Notes under the pieces: generated by a model
The model's input: the letters and a program-made list of their open reading frames with translations, nothing else
The model's database searches: none
Told to the model about the DNA's origin: nothing
Translations under genes and position numbers: made by a program
Source: an uncultured Bacilli bacterium
GTDB taxonomy: Bacteria; Bacillota_I; Bacilli_A; RFN20; CAG-826
Assembly (NCBI GenBank): GCA_944327845.1
Contig: CALVHN010000009.1
Span: 1-38,295, forward strand
Direction of reading: 5' to 3'
DNA: 38,295 nucleotides
Shown: in pieces, positions 16,397 to 24,658 of the stretch
How the letters are laid out: the number at the start of each line of letters is the position of its first letter
Position numbering within the stretch: position 1 is the first letter of the stretch

Positions 16397-18118
16397 CTAG
16401 CCTTTTATATGATAATAATCTAAAAGAGCATGATAATATTCTTCGTTTTTATTTCCTAACTCTTCCTTATTTTTTCCTATAACTTCAGTATAGAATTTGC
16501 ATTTTGGTTCTGTTCCACTTGGTCTTACGCAAATGCTTGAACCGTCTTTAAAAATAAACTTAATTAAATCGCCTGTAGGCATATTAATTAATTTATAAGT
16601 TTCATTAGTAATAATATTTTTACCTTCTAATTTAAAATAGTTTTCAATATATTCAACATCATTTCCACATAATTTAGTAAATGGATGTTCTTCAAGTTCT
16701 TTCATGATGTTTTGCATCATTAAAGCACCATCACTTCCTTTAAAATAAATATTAAATAATTTTGCTTGATGATAACCATATCTATCTCCAAGTTCATTAT
16801 AAACATCGACTAAATTTTTACCTTGTTTATGATAGTATAAAGCCATCTCACAATACATTAAGATAGCTTGAATTCCATCTTTATCTCTAACAAAAGGCGC
16901 GATTAAGCATCCATAACTTTCTTCATATCCAAATAAGAAAGTTGGTCCATTACCTTCTTTTTCATAATGATGAATTCTTTCACCAATATATTTAAAACCT
17001 GTAAGGAATGACTCAGTACTAACTCCATATGAAGCAGCAATTTTTTTACCTAAAGAAGAAGTAACAACTGTATTATAAATTGCACCTTTTAAAGGTAAGT
17101 CATTTCTTTCTTTTCTTTGAGAAAGAATATAATCAATTAAAATTGCAGCAGATTCATTTCCTGTTAATAATGTATATTCACCATCTTTATTTTTACAGGC
17201 AAGTCCAACCCTATCTCCATCTGGATCAGTCATACAAATTAAATCTGCATCAATTTCTTTAGCAAGTTTAATTGGTTCAATAAATGATTTTGCTTCTTCA
17301 GGATTTGGAGATAATGTTCCTTTAAAATCAGGATCAGGCATACATTGAGATAAAACAGGATGGACATCATATCCACAGTCTTTAAATACTCTCATTGCAT
17401 TAACATAGCTTGTACCATGATTTGGAGTATAAACTATCTTAAAGTTTGTTTTTTCCATTTGTGGATTAAGTTGTATTTTTTCAACAAGTTTTACATAATC
17501 ATCATCAATTTTATTATCAAAAACATATGTTTTCCCGCTTATTTTATCAACTGGAACATTAACTTCTAATTCATTAGGTAAAGAATTGATGATTTCAATT
17601 AATCTTTTTGCTAAGTCAGGAACTAATTGGCAACCTGTTTCATCATATACTTTATATCCATTATATTCTTTAGGATTATGCGATGCAGTAATCATAATTC
17701 CACCACAACATTTTTGATATCTTACAGCAAAAGATAATTCAGGTGTAGGTCTTAAACTATCAAAAATATATGTATTAATTCCCATTTGATTTAAAATATT
17801 TGATGATAATAAAGTAAATTCACGGGAATAATGTCTATTATCATGAGAGATAGCAACACCCATTGTTTTAGCCTCAGGATATTTTTCAAGTAGGTATAAA
17901 CCAAAACCAATAGTTACTCTTTTAATAATATGATTATTCATTCTATTTGTTCCTGGACCTAAAATTCCTCTCATTCCTCCAGTTCCAAATTCAATATCCT
18001 TAAAGAAAGCATCATCTATTTCTTTTTGAGACATTGATTTTAATGTTTCTTTGTCTTCTTCACTAACATTAACGCTATTTAACCAACGATTATAATTATT
18101 TAATGTAATATTATCCAT
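16397..18118 (-). CDS. pgcA: Phosphoglucomutase / phosphomannomutase
   Basis: A 573-residue alpha-D-phosphohexomutase interconverting glucose 1-phosphate and glucose 6-phosphate. The phosphoserine is Ser146 in TASHNPKEYNGYKVY; the metal loop is MTDPDGDRVG; the sugar-binding loop is FGYEESYGC; the phosphate-binding loop is RPSGTEPKCKFY. Length fits the long Bacillus PgcA type. A strong TTGGAGGATT site precedes the ATG. It supplies hexose phosphate to glycolysis, and sugar nucleotides for glycosyltransferases. Confidence 0.94.
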   Translation of the reverse strand: MDNITLNNYNRWLNSVNVSEEDKETLKSMSQKEIDDAFFKDIEFGTGGMRGILGPGTNRMNNHIIKRVTIGFGLYLLEKYPEAKTMGVAISHDNRHYSREFTLLSSNILNQMGINTYIFDSLRPTPELSFAVRYQKCCGGIMITASHNPKEYNGYKVYDETGCQLVPDLAKRLIEIINSLPNELEVNVPVDKISGKTYVFDNKIDDDYVKLVEKIQLNPQMEKTNFKIVYTPNHGTSYVNAMRVFKDCGYDVHPVLSQCMPDPDFKGTLSPNPEEAKSFIEPIKLAKEIDADLICMTDPDGDRVGLACKNKDGEYTLLTGNESAAILIDYILSQRKERNDLPLKGAIYNTVVTSSLGKKIAASYGVSTESFLTGFKYIGERIHHYEKEGNGPTFLFGYEESYGCLIAPFVRDKDGIQAILMYCEMALYYHKQGKNLVDVYNELGDRYGYHQAKLFNIYFKGSDGALMMQNIMKELEEHPFTKLCGNDVEYIENYFKLEGKNIITNETYKLINMPTGDLIKFIFKDGSSICVRPSGTEPKCKFYTEVIGKNKEELGNKNEEYYHALLDYYHIKG

Positions 18119-18169
18119 AAATCCTCCAAAATTTATATCTATATTATAAACTTATTAAACTTGATTTTT

Positions 18170-19141
18170 TTAATATTTTAAATTTATTTTTTTAATTATT
18201 TCATTTTCTACTTTAGGAAGGTTAATTTTAAAAACTTTATTTGATAAATATTTAAAATCATCATCTAAATCATTAAATTTTAATTTATATGCACATAAGA
18301 ATTGGTTTGTATAATTAAATACTTTATCAAATTTTTTATTTAATTCAAAATCACCATATTTTGCATCACCAATTATTGGATGATTAATATAACTAAAATG
18401 AACTCTTAATTGATGAGTTCTTCCAGTAATTAAATTTGCTTCAATTAATGAATAGTCATTATTATTACTTATTACTTTATACTTAGTAATTGCTTCTTTG
18501 CTTAAAGGATTTTTAAAATCAACTTTTACTAATCCAGTTTCACTATTTTTAAATAAAGGAGCATTAATTATTCCTTCTTTTTCTACTTTGCCTTTAACAA
18601 GAAGAAGATAATATTTTTCAATTTTTGTTTTTTCTTTAAATAAATTCATAAAATAATGTGAAGCTTTTAAATTTTTAGCAAATAAGACAATTCCTGATGT
18701 ATTTCGATCTAATCGATGAACTGGAGAAGGGATAAAGGATTTTCCATCATTAAGATATTCTTTTTTATTATATAAATATGAAATTACTTTATTAGCTAAA
18801 GTTATTCTTTTTTCATTGTTATCACCATGAATTAAAATACCTTTAGGTTTATTTAAAATCAAAATATTTTCATTTTCATAAACGATATCTAAATCATTTT
18901 TAAAATTAATAATTTTACTCGGATTATTAAATTCATTTAATTGTTCATCAGTTATATATATCTTTAAAATATCCCCGTTTTTTAAAATATAATCTTGTTT
19001 AATCCATTTATTGTTGATTTTAATATCTTTTTCACGAAATTTTTTATAAATAAAAGATAAAGGTGCATTATTTAAATATTTTCGAATAAATTTATCCGCT
19101 CTTTGATTTTCATTAAGTTCAGTAATTTTTATTTCAATCAT
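18170..19141 (-). CDS. RluA-family 23S rRNA pseudouridine synthase
   Basis: A 323-residue pseudouridine synthase with an N-terminal S4 RNA-binding domain (about 1-65) and the RluA catalytic domain. The catalytic aspartate is in PVHRLDRNTSGIVLFAKN; GRTHQLRVHFSYINHPIIGD is the second conserved block. I start it at the ATG at 19141 (protein beginning MIEIKITELN). A longer frame to 19201 would run into tRNA-Ser. The site GAGAGGAGA lies about 14 nt before this ATG, longer than usual. Most similar in kind to RluC/RluD; the exact target uridine is unknown. Confidence 0.88.
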   Translation of the reverse strand: MIEIKITELNENQRADKFIRKYLNNAPLSFIYKKFREKDIKINNKWIKQDYILKNGDILKIYITDEQLNEFNNPSKIINFKNDLDIVYENENILILNKPKGILIHGDNNEKRITLANKVISYLYNKKEYLNDGKSFIPSPVHRLDRNTSGIVLFAKNLKASHYFMNLFKEKTKIEKYYLLLVKGKVEKEGIINAPLFKNSETGLVKVDFKNPLSKEAITKYKVISNNNDYSLIEANLITGRTHQLRVHFSYINHPIIGDAKYGDFELNKKFDKVFNYTNQFLCAYKLKFNDLDDDFKYLSNKVFKINLPKVENEIIKKINLKY

Positions 19142-19148
19142 AAATATA

Positions 19149-19177
19149 ATGACATCTCCTCTCAATATTGATATAAT
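19149..19177 (+). promoter_or_regulatory. tRNA-Ser promoter
   Basis: ATGACA (19149-19154), a 17-bp spacer and TATAAT (19172-19177) lie 10 bp before tRNA-Ser. The promoter overlaps the untranslated leader of the divergent RluA-family gene. Confidence 0.65.
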
Positions 19178-19187
19178 TTTATGCACT

Positions 19188-19276
19188 GGAGAAATACCCA
19201 AGTGGTTGAAGGGGCGGGCTTGGAAAGCTCGTAGGCTGTAAAAGGCGCGGGGGTTCGAACCCCCCTTTCTCCGCCA
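19188..19276 (+). tRNA. tRNA-Ser (GGA anticodon)
   Basis: Class II tRNA with a long variable arm. Acceptor GGAGAAA pairs with TTTCTCC, discriminator G, CCA encoded. The anticodon arm CGGGC-TTGGAAA-GCTCG gives GGA, reading UCC and UCU. Confidence 0.95.
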
Positions 19277-19288
19277 AATTAAAAATAT

Positions 19289-19304
19289 CCCCTCTAATCA
19301 GGGG
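19289..19304. terminator. Short bidirectional terminator shared by tRNA-Ser and the AlkD-like gene
   Basis: CCCCT pairs with AGGGG around a 6-nt loop, with TTTTT on the right and a T-rich tail on the minus strand. The stop codon of the leftward AlkD-like gene (19300-19298) lies inside the hairpin. Confidence 0.65.
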
Positions 19305-19972
19305 TTTTTATTTTGTTTTTTTCTTAACTCCCTTAATTTATTTTTATTTTCATCACTTACTCGAAATGAATCAATTGCTTTTTGAATACCTATTTTCTTG
19401 ATGCTTAATAAGTTTAAATTATTTAATAAAAAATTATAAGTTTGATCAAAATCATAAATTAAAAGATAAGATAAAACCCATCCTTCGGCCATATTAACAT
19501 AATATTCATCATCTTCCTTTAAAAGGTTAATAATCTTATCTGTTAAAGCATTATTCTTTGAATAATTTAACATTGATACATATCCGTATCGGCGGATAAA
19601 AAGATTTTTTGATTTAGTTAAATCCTCTAAAATTTTAAGACTTGGTTTATTTAATAATTGAAAAGTTGAATCAACAATTCCCCATGAATCAACGTATTTA
19701 ATATTATTTTTAATAAAAACTAGCTGTTTTCCAAGCTCTTTTTCTCTTTTTAAAGAAATATAAAAATATAAAAAAGTAACTTCATAAATTGAATTAAGAT
19801 CAAAATCAATAAAAGAAATATTAGAAAAAACCTTAGCAATATCTTTAATCTCTTTCATTTTAAGACCTAAAACATCTTTATTAGTCTTTAAAATATTTTT
19901 AGAAAATATTGCTCGTTTTTCGTTTTTATATTTACTTAAGTATGAGATAAACTCTTGATAAGAAACATCCAT
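19298..19972 (-). CDS. AlkD-like DNA alkylation repair protein (HEAT repeats)
   Basis: A 224-residue all-helical protein of the DNA alkylation repair (AlkD/AlkC-like) family, whose HEAT-like repeats bind DNA and release alkylated bases. Seen are LGLKMKEIKDIAKVF near residues 35-49, YVDSWGIVDSTFQLL near 92-106 with the conserved WxxxD, the arginines in KNLFIRRYGYVSMLNY near 122-137, and YYVNMAEGWVLSYLL near 157-171. The last codons and the UGA stop run into the terminator shared with tRNA-Ser. Catalytic activity is not proven, as some members only bind DNA. Confidence 0.82.
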   Translation of the reverse strand: MDVSYQEFISYLSKYKNEKRAIFSKNILKTNKDVLGLKMKEIKDIAKVFSNISFIDFDLNSIYEVTFLYFYISLKREKELGKQLVFIKNNIKYVDSWGIVDSTFQLLNKPSLKILEDLTKSKNLFIRRYGYVSMLNYSKNNALTDKIINLLKEDDEYYVNMAEGWVLSYLLIYDFDQTYNFLLNNLNLLSIKKIGIQKAIDSFRVSDENKNKLRELRKKQNKNP

Positions 19973-20011
19973 TTTTTATAAAATCCTTGTAAAACCTTAA
20001 TTATTTTTAAA

Positions 20012-20036
20012 AAACAGGTCTTTGTAAGACCTGTTT
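20012..20036 (-). terminator. Strong intrinsic terminator after the 20044-21384 gene pair
   Basis: AAACAGGTCTT and AAGACCTGTTT form an 11-bp perfect stem with a 3-nt loop. The minus strand continues with a T run. Confidence 0.85.
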
Positions 20037-20043
20037 ATTTAAT

Positions 20044-20484
20044 TTATTTTTTTTCTTCGCTTGTGCTATCAATTACGGTTGCAGTTGTATCAATCGTAAT
20101 ATTGTTTTCTTTTCTAGCTTCTTTAAAAGCAAGAATTCTTTCATTTTTTCTTAACTTCTTCTCTTTTTCTCTTTCTTCAACGTGAGATGAGATATTTAAT
20201 GAAAGAGCAACAACAACACTTCCTATTAATAATACGATTACACCAATCCATAAAAGATTAAGCCCAAATCCAACTGCGTTAGAGATTGCTTCATTTGCAT
20301 CTTTAAATACATTTATCGGAATAAAAACATATTCACCGATCATTCCAAAGATGATAAGAAGTAAACCACAAAGCATTGCACTAGCACCAATTACTAATAC
20401 AAATAATTGTCCTAATGTAAATCCGCCTTTATAGAAATGAATGTTTTTTTCTTTTTTTGTTAAATTAAGTTCTTTATTCTTCAT
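20044..20484 (-). CDS. Unrecognised two-helix membrane protein
   Basis: A 146-residue protein: charged N-terminus, two transmembrane helices (about 25-50 and 72-96) joined by an extracellular loop with KDANEAISNAVG, then a charged, probably coiled cytoplasmic tail of about 50 residues rich in K and E. No family is recognised. The ATG follows the stop of the upstream gene by 3 bp without its own ribosome site, so it is translationally coupled to that gene. A strong terminator follows, making a closed two-gene operon. A role as membrane anchor for the upstream soluble protein is an inference from this coupling. Confidence 0.7.
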   Translation of the reverse strand: MKNKELNLTKKEKNIHFYKGGFTLGQLFVLVIGASAMLCGLLLIIFGMIGEYVFIPINVFKDANEAISNAVGFGLNLLWIGVIVLLIGSVVVALSLNISSHVEEREKEKKLRKNERILAFKEARKENNITIDTTATVIDSTSEEKK

Positions 20485-20487
20485 TTA

Positions 20488-21384
20488 TTAAGCTTGTGTA
20501 TTGTTATTTGCTGCACCATTAGCTTCTCTTAATTTAGCAGCATCACTAATTAATTCATTTAATAAAGGTGGATAAACAACTTTATATTTATCTTCAGCGT
20601 CTTTAACAAAAGCAGAAATTTTAACATTGGCATCATTCATGCAATCTGCAAATGTTTTTCCTGTTGGGACTTGTCTTCTTCCGGACATAATTTCGACTGC
20701 ATGGAATAAAGCATCCATAGCATCGGTATAAATTGCATCATTTGCCATACAATCTCTTCTAACAAGATCAAGTAACATTGTTAATTTATTTAAATCTTGC
20801 TCAACAAAATTTGATTGTGGAGTTCTTTCTCCGTTTGATTCTCTTCTTAATTTTTGGAATTCATCAAATAATTTAAAAATTTCTCTGCTTAATGATAAGA
20901 AACCAACTGCTGTAAAGAATCTATTAGCAGCTAATCTTAAATCATATAATTTATTTAATTCGTCTTGTGGAAGAGAAGTTTCTGCTTGATGATCTCTAGC
21001 ATAATTAACATGAATATTAATAATGTTATTTAATTCACGATATGCAGGGATAACTTCTTCAAAGATTTTTACGTGTTGAGCATGGTCAACTCTTAATCCT
21101 TCATTAGCAACTTTAATAACGGTAGATTCATCAGAATATAAATCATGACCTAAAGTTTCTAATCTTTCTTTTAATTTTTTACCTGCATCGGTTTTTTCGT
21201 TTGTATTATTTTCAATAAAGTTTTTTAAAGGTGTGTTTAATTGAAGTTCATTAATAATTCCGTTCTTTTTATATTCATAAAATTTAACATCATATGAATC
21301 TCTTGGTAAGGTATACTCTAAAGTATCTCTAAGAAGAGAAGCATAATATACAAATGAAACAACAACTCTACTAATGTTTTGCAT
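20488..21384 (-). CDS. Unrecognised soluble helical protein
   Basis: A 298-residue protein predicted to be almost wholly helical, without signal peptide or membrane segment. It starts MQNISRVVVSFVYYASLLRD and has several charged helices (for example LNKLYDLRLAANRFF near 143-157 and EQDLNKLTMLLDLVRRDC near 194-211). It has a glycine/asparagine-rich C-terminus. There are no nucleotide-binding or catalytic motifs that I can see. The ribosome site AAAGGAGAT fixes the start. It is coupled to a small membrane protein downstream. Codon and base usage look native, not transferred. Confidence 0.7.
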   Translation of the reverse strand: MQNISRVVVSFVYYASLLRDTLEYTLPRDSYDVKFYEYKKNGIINELQLNTPLKNFIENNTNEKTDAGKKLKERLETLGHDLYSDESTVIKVANEGLRVDHAQHVKIFEEVIPAYRELNNIINIHVNYARDHQAETSLPQDELNKLYDLRLAANRFFTAVGFLSLSREIFKLFDEFQKLRRESNGERTPQSNFVEQDLNKLTMLLDLVRRDCMANDAIYTDAMDALFHAVEIMSGRRQVPTGKTFADCMNDANVKISAFVKDAEDKYKVVYPPLLNELISDAAKLREANGAANNNTQA

Positions 21385-21429
21385 AACTAATTTATATCTC
21401 CTTTTTACTAATTAAATATTTTACTATTT

Positions 21430-22257
21430 TTAATAAATATATCTAGATAAATCTTCAAAATTATCTAAAGTATATTTTGCATACTTTTTTACATTTTCTG
21501 GAGCGTGAGACATACAGAAACTATGTTCATGAAATGCTTTAAACATTGAAATATCATTTCCACTATCTCCAATAACATAAATATCATCCTTATTTATATT
21601 AAAATCCTCGCAAAGCTTTTCTAAAGTTAAAGCTTTTCCAGAACCTTTTCCAGTAATTTCAATAACATTTTTCGACCAATTTGCTTCAATATTTGAATAT
21701 TTTTCACGAATAATTTTATTGACGTTACTAGCTTTTTGTTTGTTTTTATTTCCTAGTCCAAAAAAGAGCATAATTTTAAAAATCCTGCCGTTTTCTAGCT
21801 CCTTTTCATAGGAAGACTCGGTAATATCTATTTTTTCTGCATAAATTTTTAATGATGAATAATATAATTTATAACCTAATCTTATTAATTTACTTTTATA
21901 TTTTAAGTGGATAAATAATCCGTTTGAAGTCATCAAAAATACACCAGGAAGCCCATACTCTGAACAGGCTTTAGCAATTAATTCTTTAGCATCAACATTA
22001 GGAATAGTAACTTCCTTAATTAATTTATTTTCATGAAAGACACAGGCACCATTAAAAGCAATAATGCTACAATCACGTCCAATTGTTTTACAAACCTTAT
22101 GCCCATAATCGACGCTTCTTCCAGTGACCAAAACAACTTTTCCACCTTTATCTATAAAAGATTGAAGAAAAAATAAGTTAGAATTACAAATCATGTTTTT
22201 ATGATCTTTTGGGTAAAATAATGTACCATCTAAATCGGTTGCAATAATTTTATTCAT
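21430..22257 (-). CDS. Cof-type HAD-superfamily phosphatase
   Basis: A 275-residue HAD IIB phosphatase. Motif I is IIATDLDGTLFYP near residues 4-16, motif II VTGRSVDYG near 45-53, and motif IV YVIGDSGNDISMFKAF near 228-243. Lys in GSGKALTLEKL is motif III. It is a paralogue of the genes at 15553 and, more distantly, 33176. The substrate is unknown, likely a phosphorylated sugar or cofactor. AAAGGTT precedes the ATG. Confidence 0.9.
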   Translation of the reverse strand: MNKIIATDLDGTLFYPKDHKNMICNSNLFFLQSFIDKGGKVVLVTGRSVDYGHKVCKTIGRDCSIIAFNGACVFHENKLIKEVTIPNVDAKELIAKACSEYGLPGVFLMTSNGLFIHLKYKSKLIRLGYKLYYSSLKIYAEKIDITESSYEKELENGRIFKIMLFFGLGNKNKQKASNVNKIIREKYSNIEANWSKNVIEITGKGSGKALTLEKLCEDFNINKDDIYVIGDSGNDISMFKAFHEHSFCMSHAPENVKKYAKYTLDNFEDLSRYIY

Positions 22258-22287
22258 AATATTAACCTTTAATATTTAAATCAAAAA

Positions 22288-22309
22288 AAGCTTGCCATAA
22301 AGCAAGCTT
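22288..22309 (-). terminator. Intrinsic terminator of hpf
   Basis: AAGCTTGC and GCAAGCTT pair around a 6-nt loop; the minus strand then runs into seven T. It lies between hpf and the HAD gene. Confidence 0.8.
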
Positions 22310-22340
22310 ATTTTATCGTAAAATGATTTAAATTTCAATT

Positions 22341-22907
22341 TTAGCCTAAATCAACCTTATTTTCGGCTTGAATTAAACCATAACCGCCGTCTTTTCTTTT
22401 ATAAACAACTGAAATTTTTTCATCATCAGTATCAAGATATAAATAAAAATCATGACCTAAAGATTCCATTTCAATAATTGCATCGTCAACAGTAATTGGT
22501 TTTAAATTATATGATTTAGTTTTAATGACTTCAGCTTCTTTTGTATCGTCCATTAAGTCTTGAATTTCTTGATAAATAATTGCTTTACCAATTCCTTCTC
22601 TTTCATGGCGTTTTAAGAGCTTAGTCTTTAACTTACGCATTTGACCTTCAAGTTTATCAATTGCAAGATCAACAGCAGCGTATAAGTCATCATTTTTAAC
22701 TTCTGCTCTAAAAATAGTATCTTTGGTATAAATAGTTATTTCAACTTTTGCACCTTTTGATCCATTTTTATAACTTCTAACAACGGCACGACAATCAACA
22801 TCTTCATTGGAGTTAAAATATTTAGTCATCCTCGACAATTTCTTTTGGATTGTTTCAGAAATGGCATCGGTTACTAAAATATTTTTGCCAACAATTTGGT
22901 ATTTCAT
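22341..22907 (-). CDS. hpf: Ribosome hibernation promoting factor, long form
   Basis: A 188-residue long-type HPF. The N-terminal S30AE domain (about 1-100; KYQIVGKNILVTDAI start, then KVEITIYTKDTIFRAEVKN near 54-72) sits in the ribosome decoding centre. The C-terminal dimerisation domain (about 128-188; VIKTKSYNLKPITVDDAI, then SLGHDFYLYLDTDDE) pairs two 70S ribosomes into inactive 100S dimers. Length matches Firmicutes homologues. AGGAGGAAC precedes the ATG. It has its own terminator. Confidence 0.95.
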   Translation of the reverse strand: MKYQIVGKNILVTDAISETIQKKLSRMTKYFNSNEDVDCRAVVRSYKNGSKGAKVEITIYTKDTIFRAEVKNDDLYAAVDLAIDKLEGQMRKLKTKLLKRHEREGIGKAIIYQEIQDLMDDTKEAEVIKTKSYNLKPITVDDAIIEMESLGHDFYLYLDTDDEKISVVYKRKDGGYGLIQAENKVDLG

Positions 22908-22988
22908 ATTATTGTTCCTCCTATTTCTTATTAATTAAATTATAAAATAGAAATGGAAAAATTAATATTATGATATTTATATTTTTTA

Positions 22989-24167
22989 TTACTCTGTATA
23001 TGTTTTAATTAATTGTTTAATAACTTCAACTTTATCAAGCTTTTCATATGGTAAATCAAGATCTGGTCTTCCAAAATGTCCATAATTGCTTAACTTATGA
23101 TATTCAAAAGTTGGTTTTCTTAAAGAGAAATTTTTGATAATTGCTCCAGGTCTTAAATCAAAGACTTCATTAATAATTTTTAAAATTAATTCGTCAGTAT
23201 ATTTGCTAGTTTTAAAGGTAGAAATATTAATAGATAAAGGTTCTGGTTTTCCAATTGCATAGGAAAGTTGAATTTCCAATCGATCAGCAATTCCAGCCGC
23301 AACAAGATTTTTAGCAATATAGCGAGCCATATATGCTGCAGTACGATCAACTTTAGATGGATCTTTTCCTGAAAAAGCTCCACCACCATGTCGAGCATAT
23401 CCTCCATAAGTATCAACTATTATTTTCCTTCCAGTTAATCCTGTATCTCCCATTGGTCCACCGATAACGAATTTTCCAGTAGGATTAATTAAATATTTAA
23501 AATCTGTATTTAAATTAAATGATTTGGCAACTTCTTGCATTATATTTTCATGAATAAATTTCTTAAATTCTTCCTCGTTATAATCTTCATCATGTTGAAT
23601 AGACATTAACATGTTATCAATTTTAGGATTTATTTTATTTGTATAATCAATTGTAACTTGAGATTTCATATCACAACGAGCATGCTTAAAAACACCTTCT
23701 TTTCGTAAATTAGTAGCAACTCGAACTAATTTATGGGCAATACTAATTGCAAGAGGCATATAGCCTTCTGTTTCATTTGAAGCATAACCAAACATAATCC
23801 CTTGATCGCCTGCTCCCTGAAGCAAATAATTGTTGTTTTTTACTCCTTGTCTAATATCAGGAGATTGAGCTTTAATTAAGTTTACAATTTTAACTGTTTT
23901 ATAATTAAAACCATACTCGTCTTTATCATAACCAATATCTTTTATTACATCTTTTGCAATCTTTTCAATATCAATCTTATCAATTGCTTTAGAAGTGATT
24001 TCTCCACCAATAATTAAAATATTAGTTGAAGCAAAACATTCACAAGCAACAAACGAATCTTCATCATATTTTAAGCATTCGTCTAATATAGCATCAGCTA
24101 TTTGATCGCAAATTTTATCAGGATGCCCTTCGCTAACGCTTTCAGAAGTAAATAAAATTTTTTCCAT
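22989..24167 (-). CDS. metK: S-adenosylmethionine synthetase
   Basis: A 392-residue methionine adenosyltransferase making SAM from ATP and methionine. Signatures are SVSEGHPDKICDQIADAI near residues 10-27, GAGDQGIMFGYA near 117-128 and the phosphate loop RHGGGAFSGKDPSKVDR near 260-276. Length and sequence are standard. AAGGAGAAT precedes the ATG. It is controlled by an upstream SAM-type riboswitch and terminator, which lets the product shut off its own gene. Confidence 0.97.
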   Translation of the reverse strand: MEKILFTSESVSEGHPDKICDQIADAILDECLKYDEDSFVACECFASTNILIIGGEITSKAIDKIDIEKIAKDVIKDIGYDKDEYGFNYKTVKIVNLIKAQSPDIRQGVKNNNYLLQGAGDQGIMFGYASNETEGYMPLAISIAHKLVRVATNLRKEGVFKHARCDMKSQVTIDYTNKINPKIDNMLMSIQHDEDYNEEEFKKFIHENIMQEVAKSFNLNTDFKYLINPTGKFVIGGPMGDTGLTGRKIIVDTYGGYARHGGGAFSGKDPSKVDRTAAYMARYIAKNLVAAGIADRLEIQLSYAIGKPEPLSINISTFKTSKYTDELILKIINEVFDLRPGAIIKNFSLRKPTFEYHKLSNYGHFGRPDLDLPYEKLDKVEVIKQLIKTYTE

Positions 24168-24222
24168 AAATTCTCCTTATTTTTCTAAAAAACATTGCTA
24201 ATCTATATTTTTATATAAAAAA

Positions 24223-24245
24223 GCCTTCCACATTTTATGGAAGGC
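24223..24245 (-). terminator. Regulatory terminator of the metK leader
   Basis: GCCTTCCA and TGGAAGGC pair around 7 nt, followed on the minus strand by TTTTTT. It lies between aptamer and metK. A competing antiterminator is possible: TATGTGAAG (24261-24253) can pair with CTTCCATA (24243-24236), 8 bp with one bulged U, consuming the terminator 5' arm. The antiterminator is inference. Confidence 0.85.
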
Positions 24246-24262
24246 ATTTATTCTTCACATAG

Positions 24263-24362
24263 CTTATCGTTCAAAGTGTGGACACTTTGCTATTAGAAGC
24301 ACTTACTTTTAAAAAGAGTTGCTACCGTATTTTTTCACTAATATTATACGGTTCTTGATAAG
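24263..24362 (-). ncRNA. SAM-clan riboswitch (SAM-I-like, P2 without kink-turn) upstream of metK
   Basis: On the minus strand the RNA folds like a SAM-I aptamer. P1 is CTTATC (24362-24357) with GATAAG (24268-24263). Joining AAGA follows, as in the conserved AUCAAGA. P2 is ACCGTAT/ATACGGT (24352-24346 and 24330-24324), then the conserved GCAAC (24322-24318), a weak P3 (about 24301-24319), GTGCT, and P4 CAAAGTG/CACTTTG (24289-24283 and 24278-24272). The P2 loop TATTAG (24343-24338) is fully complementary to CTAATA (24296-24291) in the P3-P4 joint, the place of the SAM-I pseudoknot. The kink-turn GGAGGGA motif of P2 is missing. Ligand SAM is inferred from this core and from metK. Confidence 0.8.
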
Positions 24363-24369
24363 TGTAATA

Positions 24370-24398
24370 AGTCTATCTTAAAAATTAATCTAAATCAA
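24370..24398 (-). promoter_or_regulatory. metK promoter
   Basis: TTGATT (24398-24393), a 17-bp spacer and TAGACT (24375-24370). The predicted start, near 24363-24365, falls directly at the first base of the riboswitch P1, which supports both calls. Confidence 0.6.
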
Positions 24399-24400
24399 CT

Positions 24401-24658
24401 TTAATTAATAAATGGTTCAATTGCAGTAGCAATTTGATCAGGGCAAGAGGTATTTTTAAAACCACATTTTATTCCTTTTAATTTAGAATAAACATCTTTT
24501 AAATTCATTCCAATAATAAGTGATTTAATGCCTTTTAAATTACCATTACATCCACCAATTATTTCAAAATCGGTAATTATATTTGTTTCATCATCATATT
24601 TTATAGTTAACGATCTTGAACAAGTTCCAACGCAATCATGTTTAATTTCTTTAATCAC
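24401..24658 (-). CDS. TSCPD-domain protein
   Basis: An 85-residue protein of the small stand-alone TSCPD family, named after the C-terminal motif; here NTSCPDQIATAI near residues 69-80. Conserved cysteines also occur in HDCVGTCSRS near 8-17 and GGCNGNLKGI near 35-44, suggesting a metal or nucleotide-linked site as in the end domain of some ribonucleotide reductases. Start codon is GTG, overlapping the pduL stop by one base (TAGTG), so the two are translationally coupled. Function unknown. Confidence 0.85.
   Translation of the reverse strand: MIKEIKHDCVGTCSRSLTIKYDDETNIITDFEIIGGCNGNLKGIKSLIIGMNLKDVYSKLKGIKCGFKNTSCPDQIATAIEPFIN

Noticed and set aside
19142-19201. N-terminal extension of the RluA-family protein
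   Set aside because: It would start inside tRNA-Ser on the other strand, and the S4 domain begins right after the ATG at 19141.
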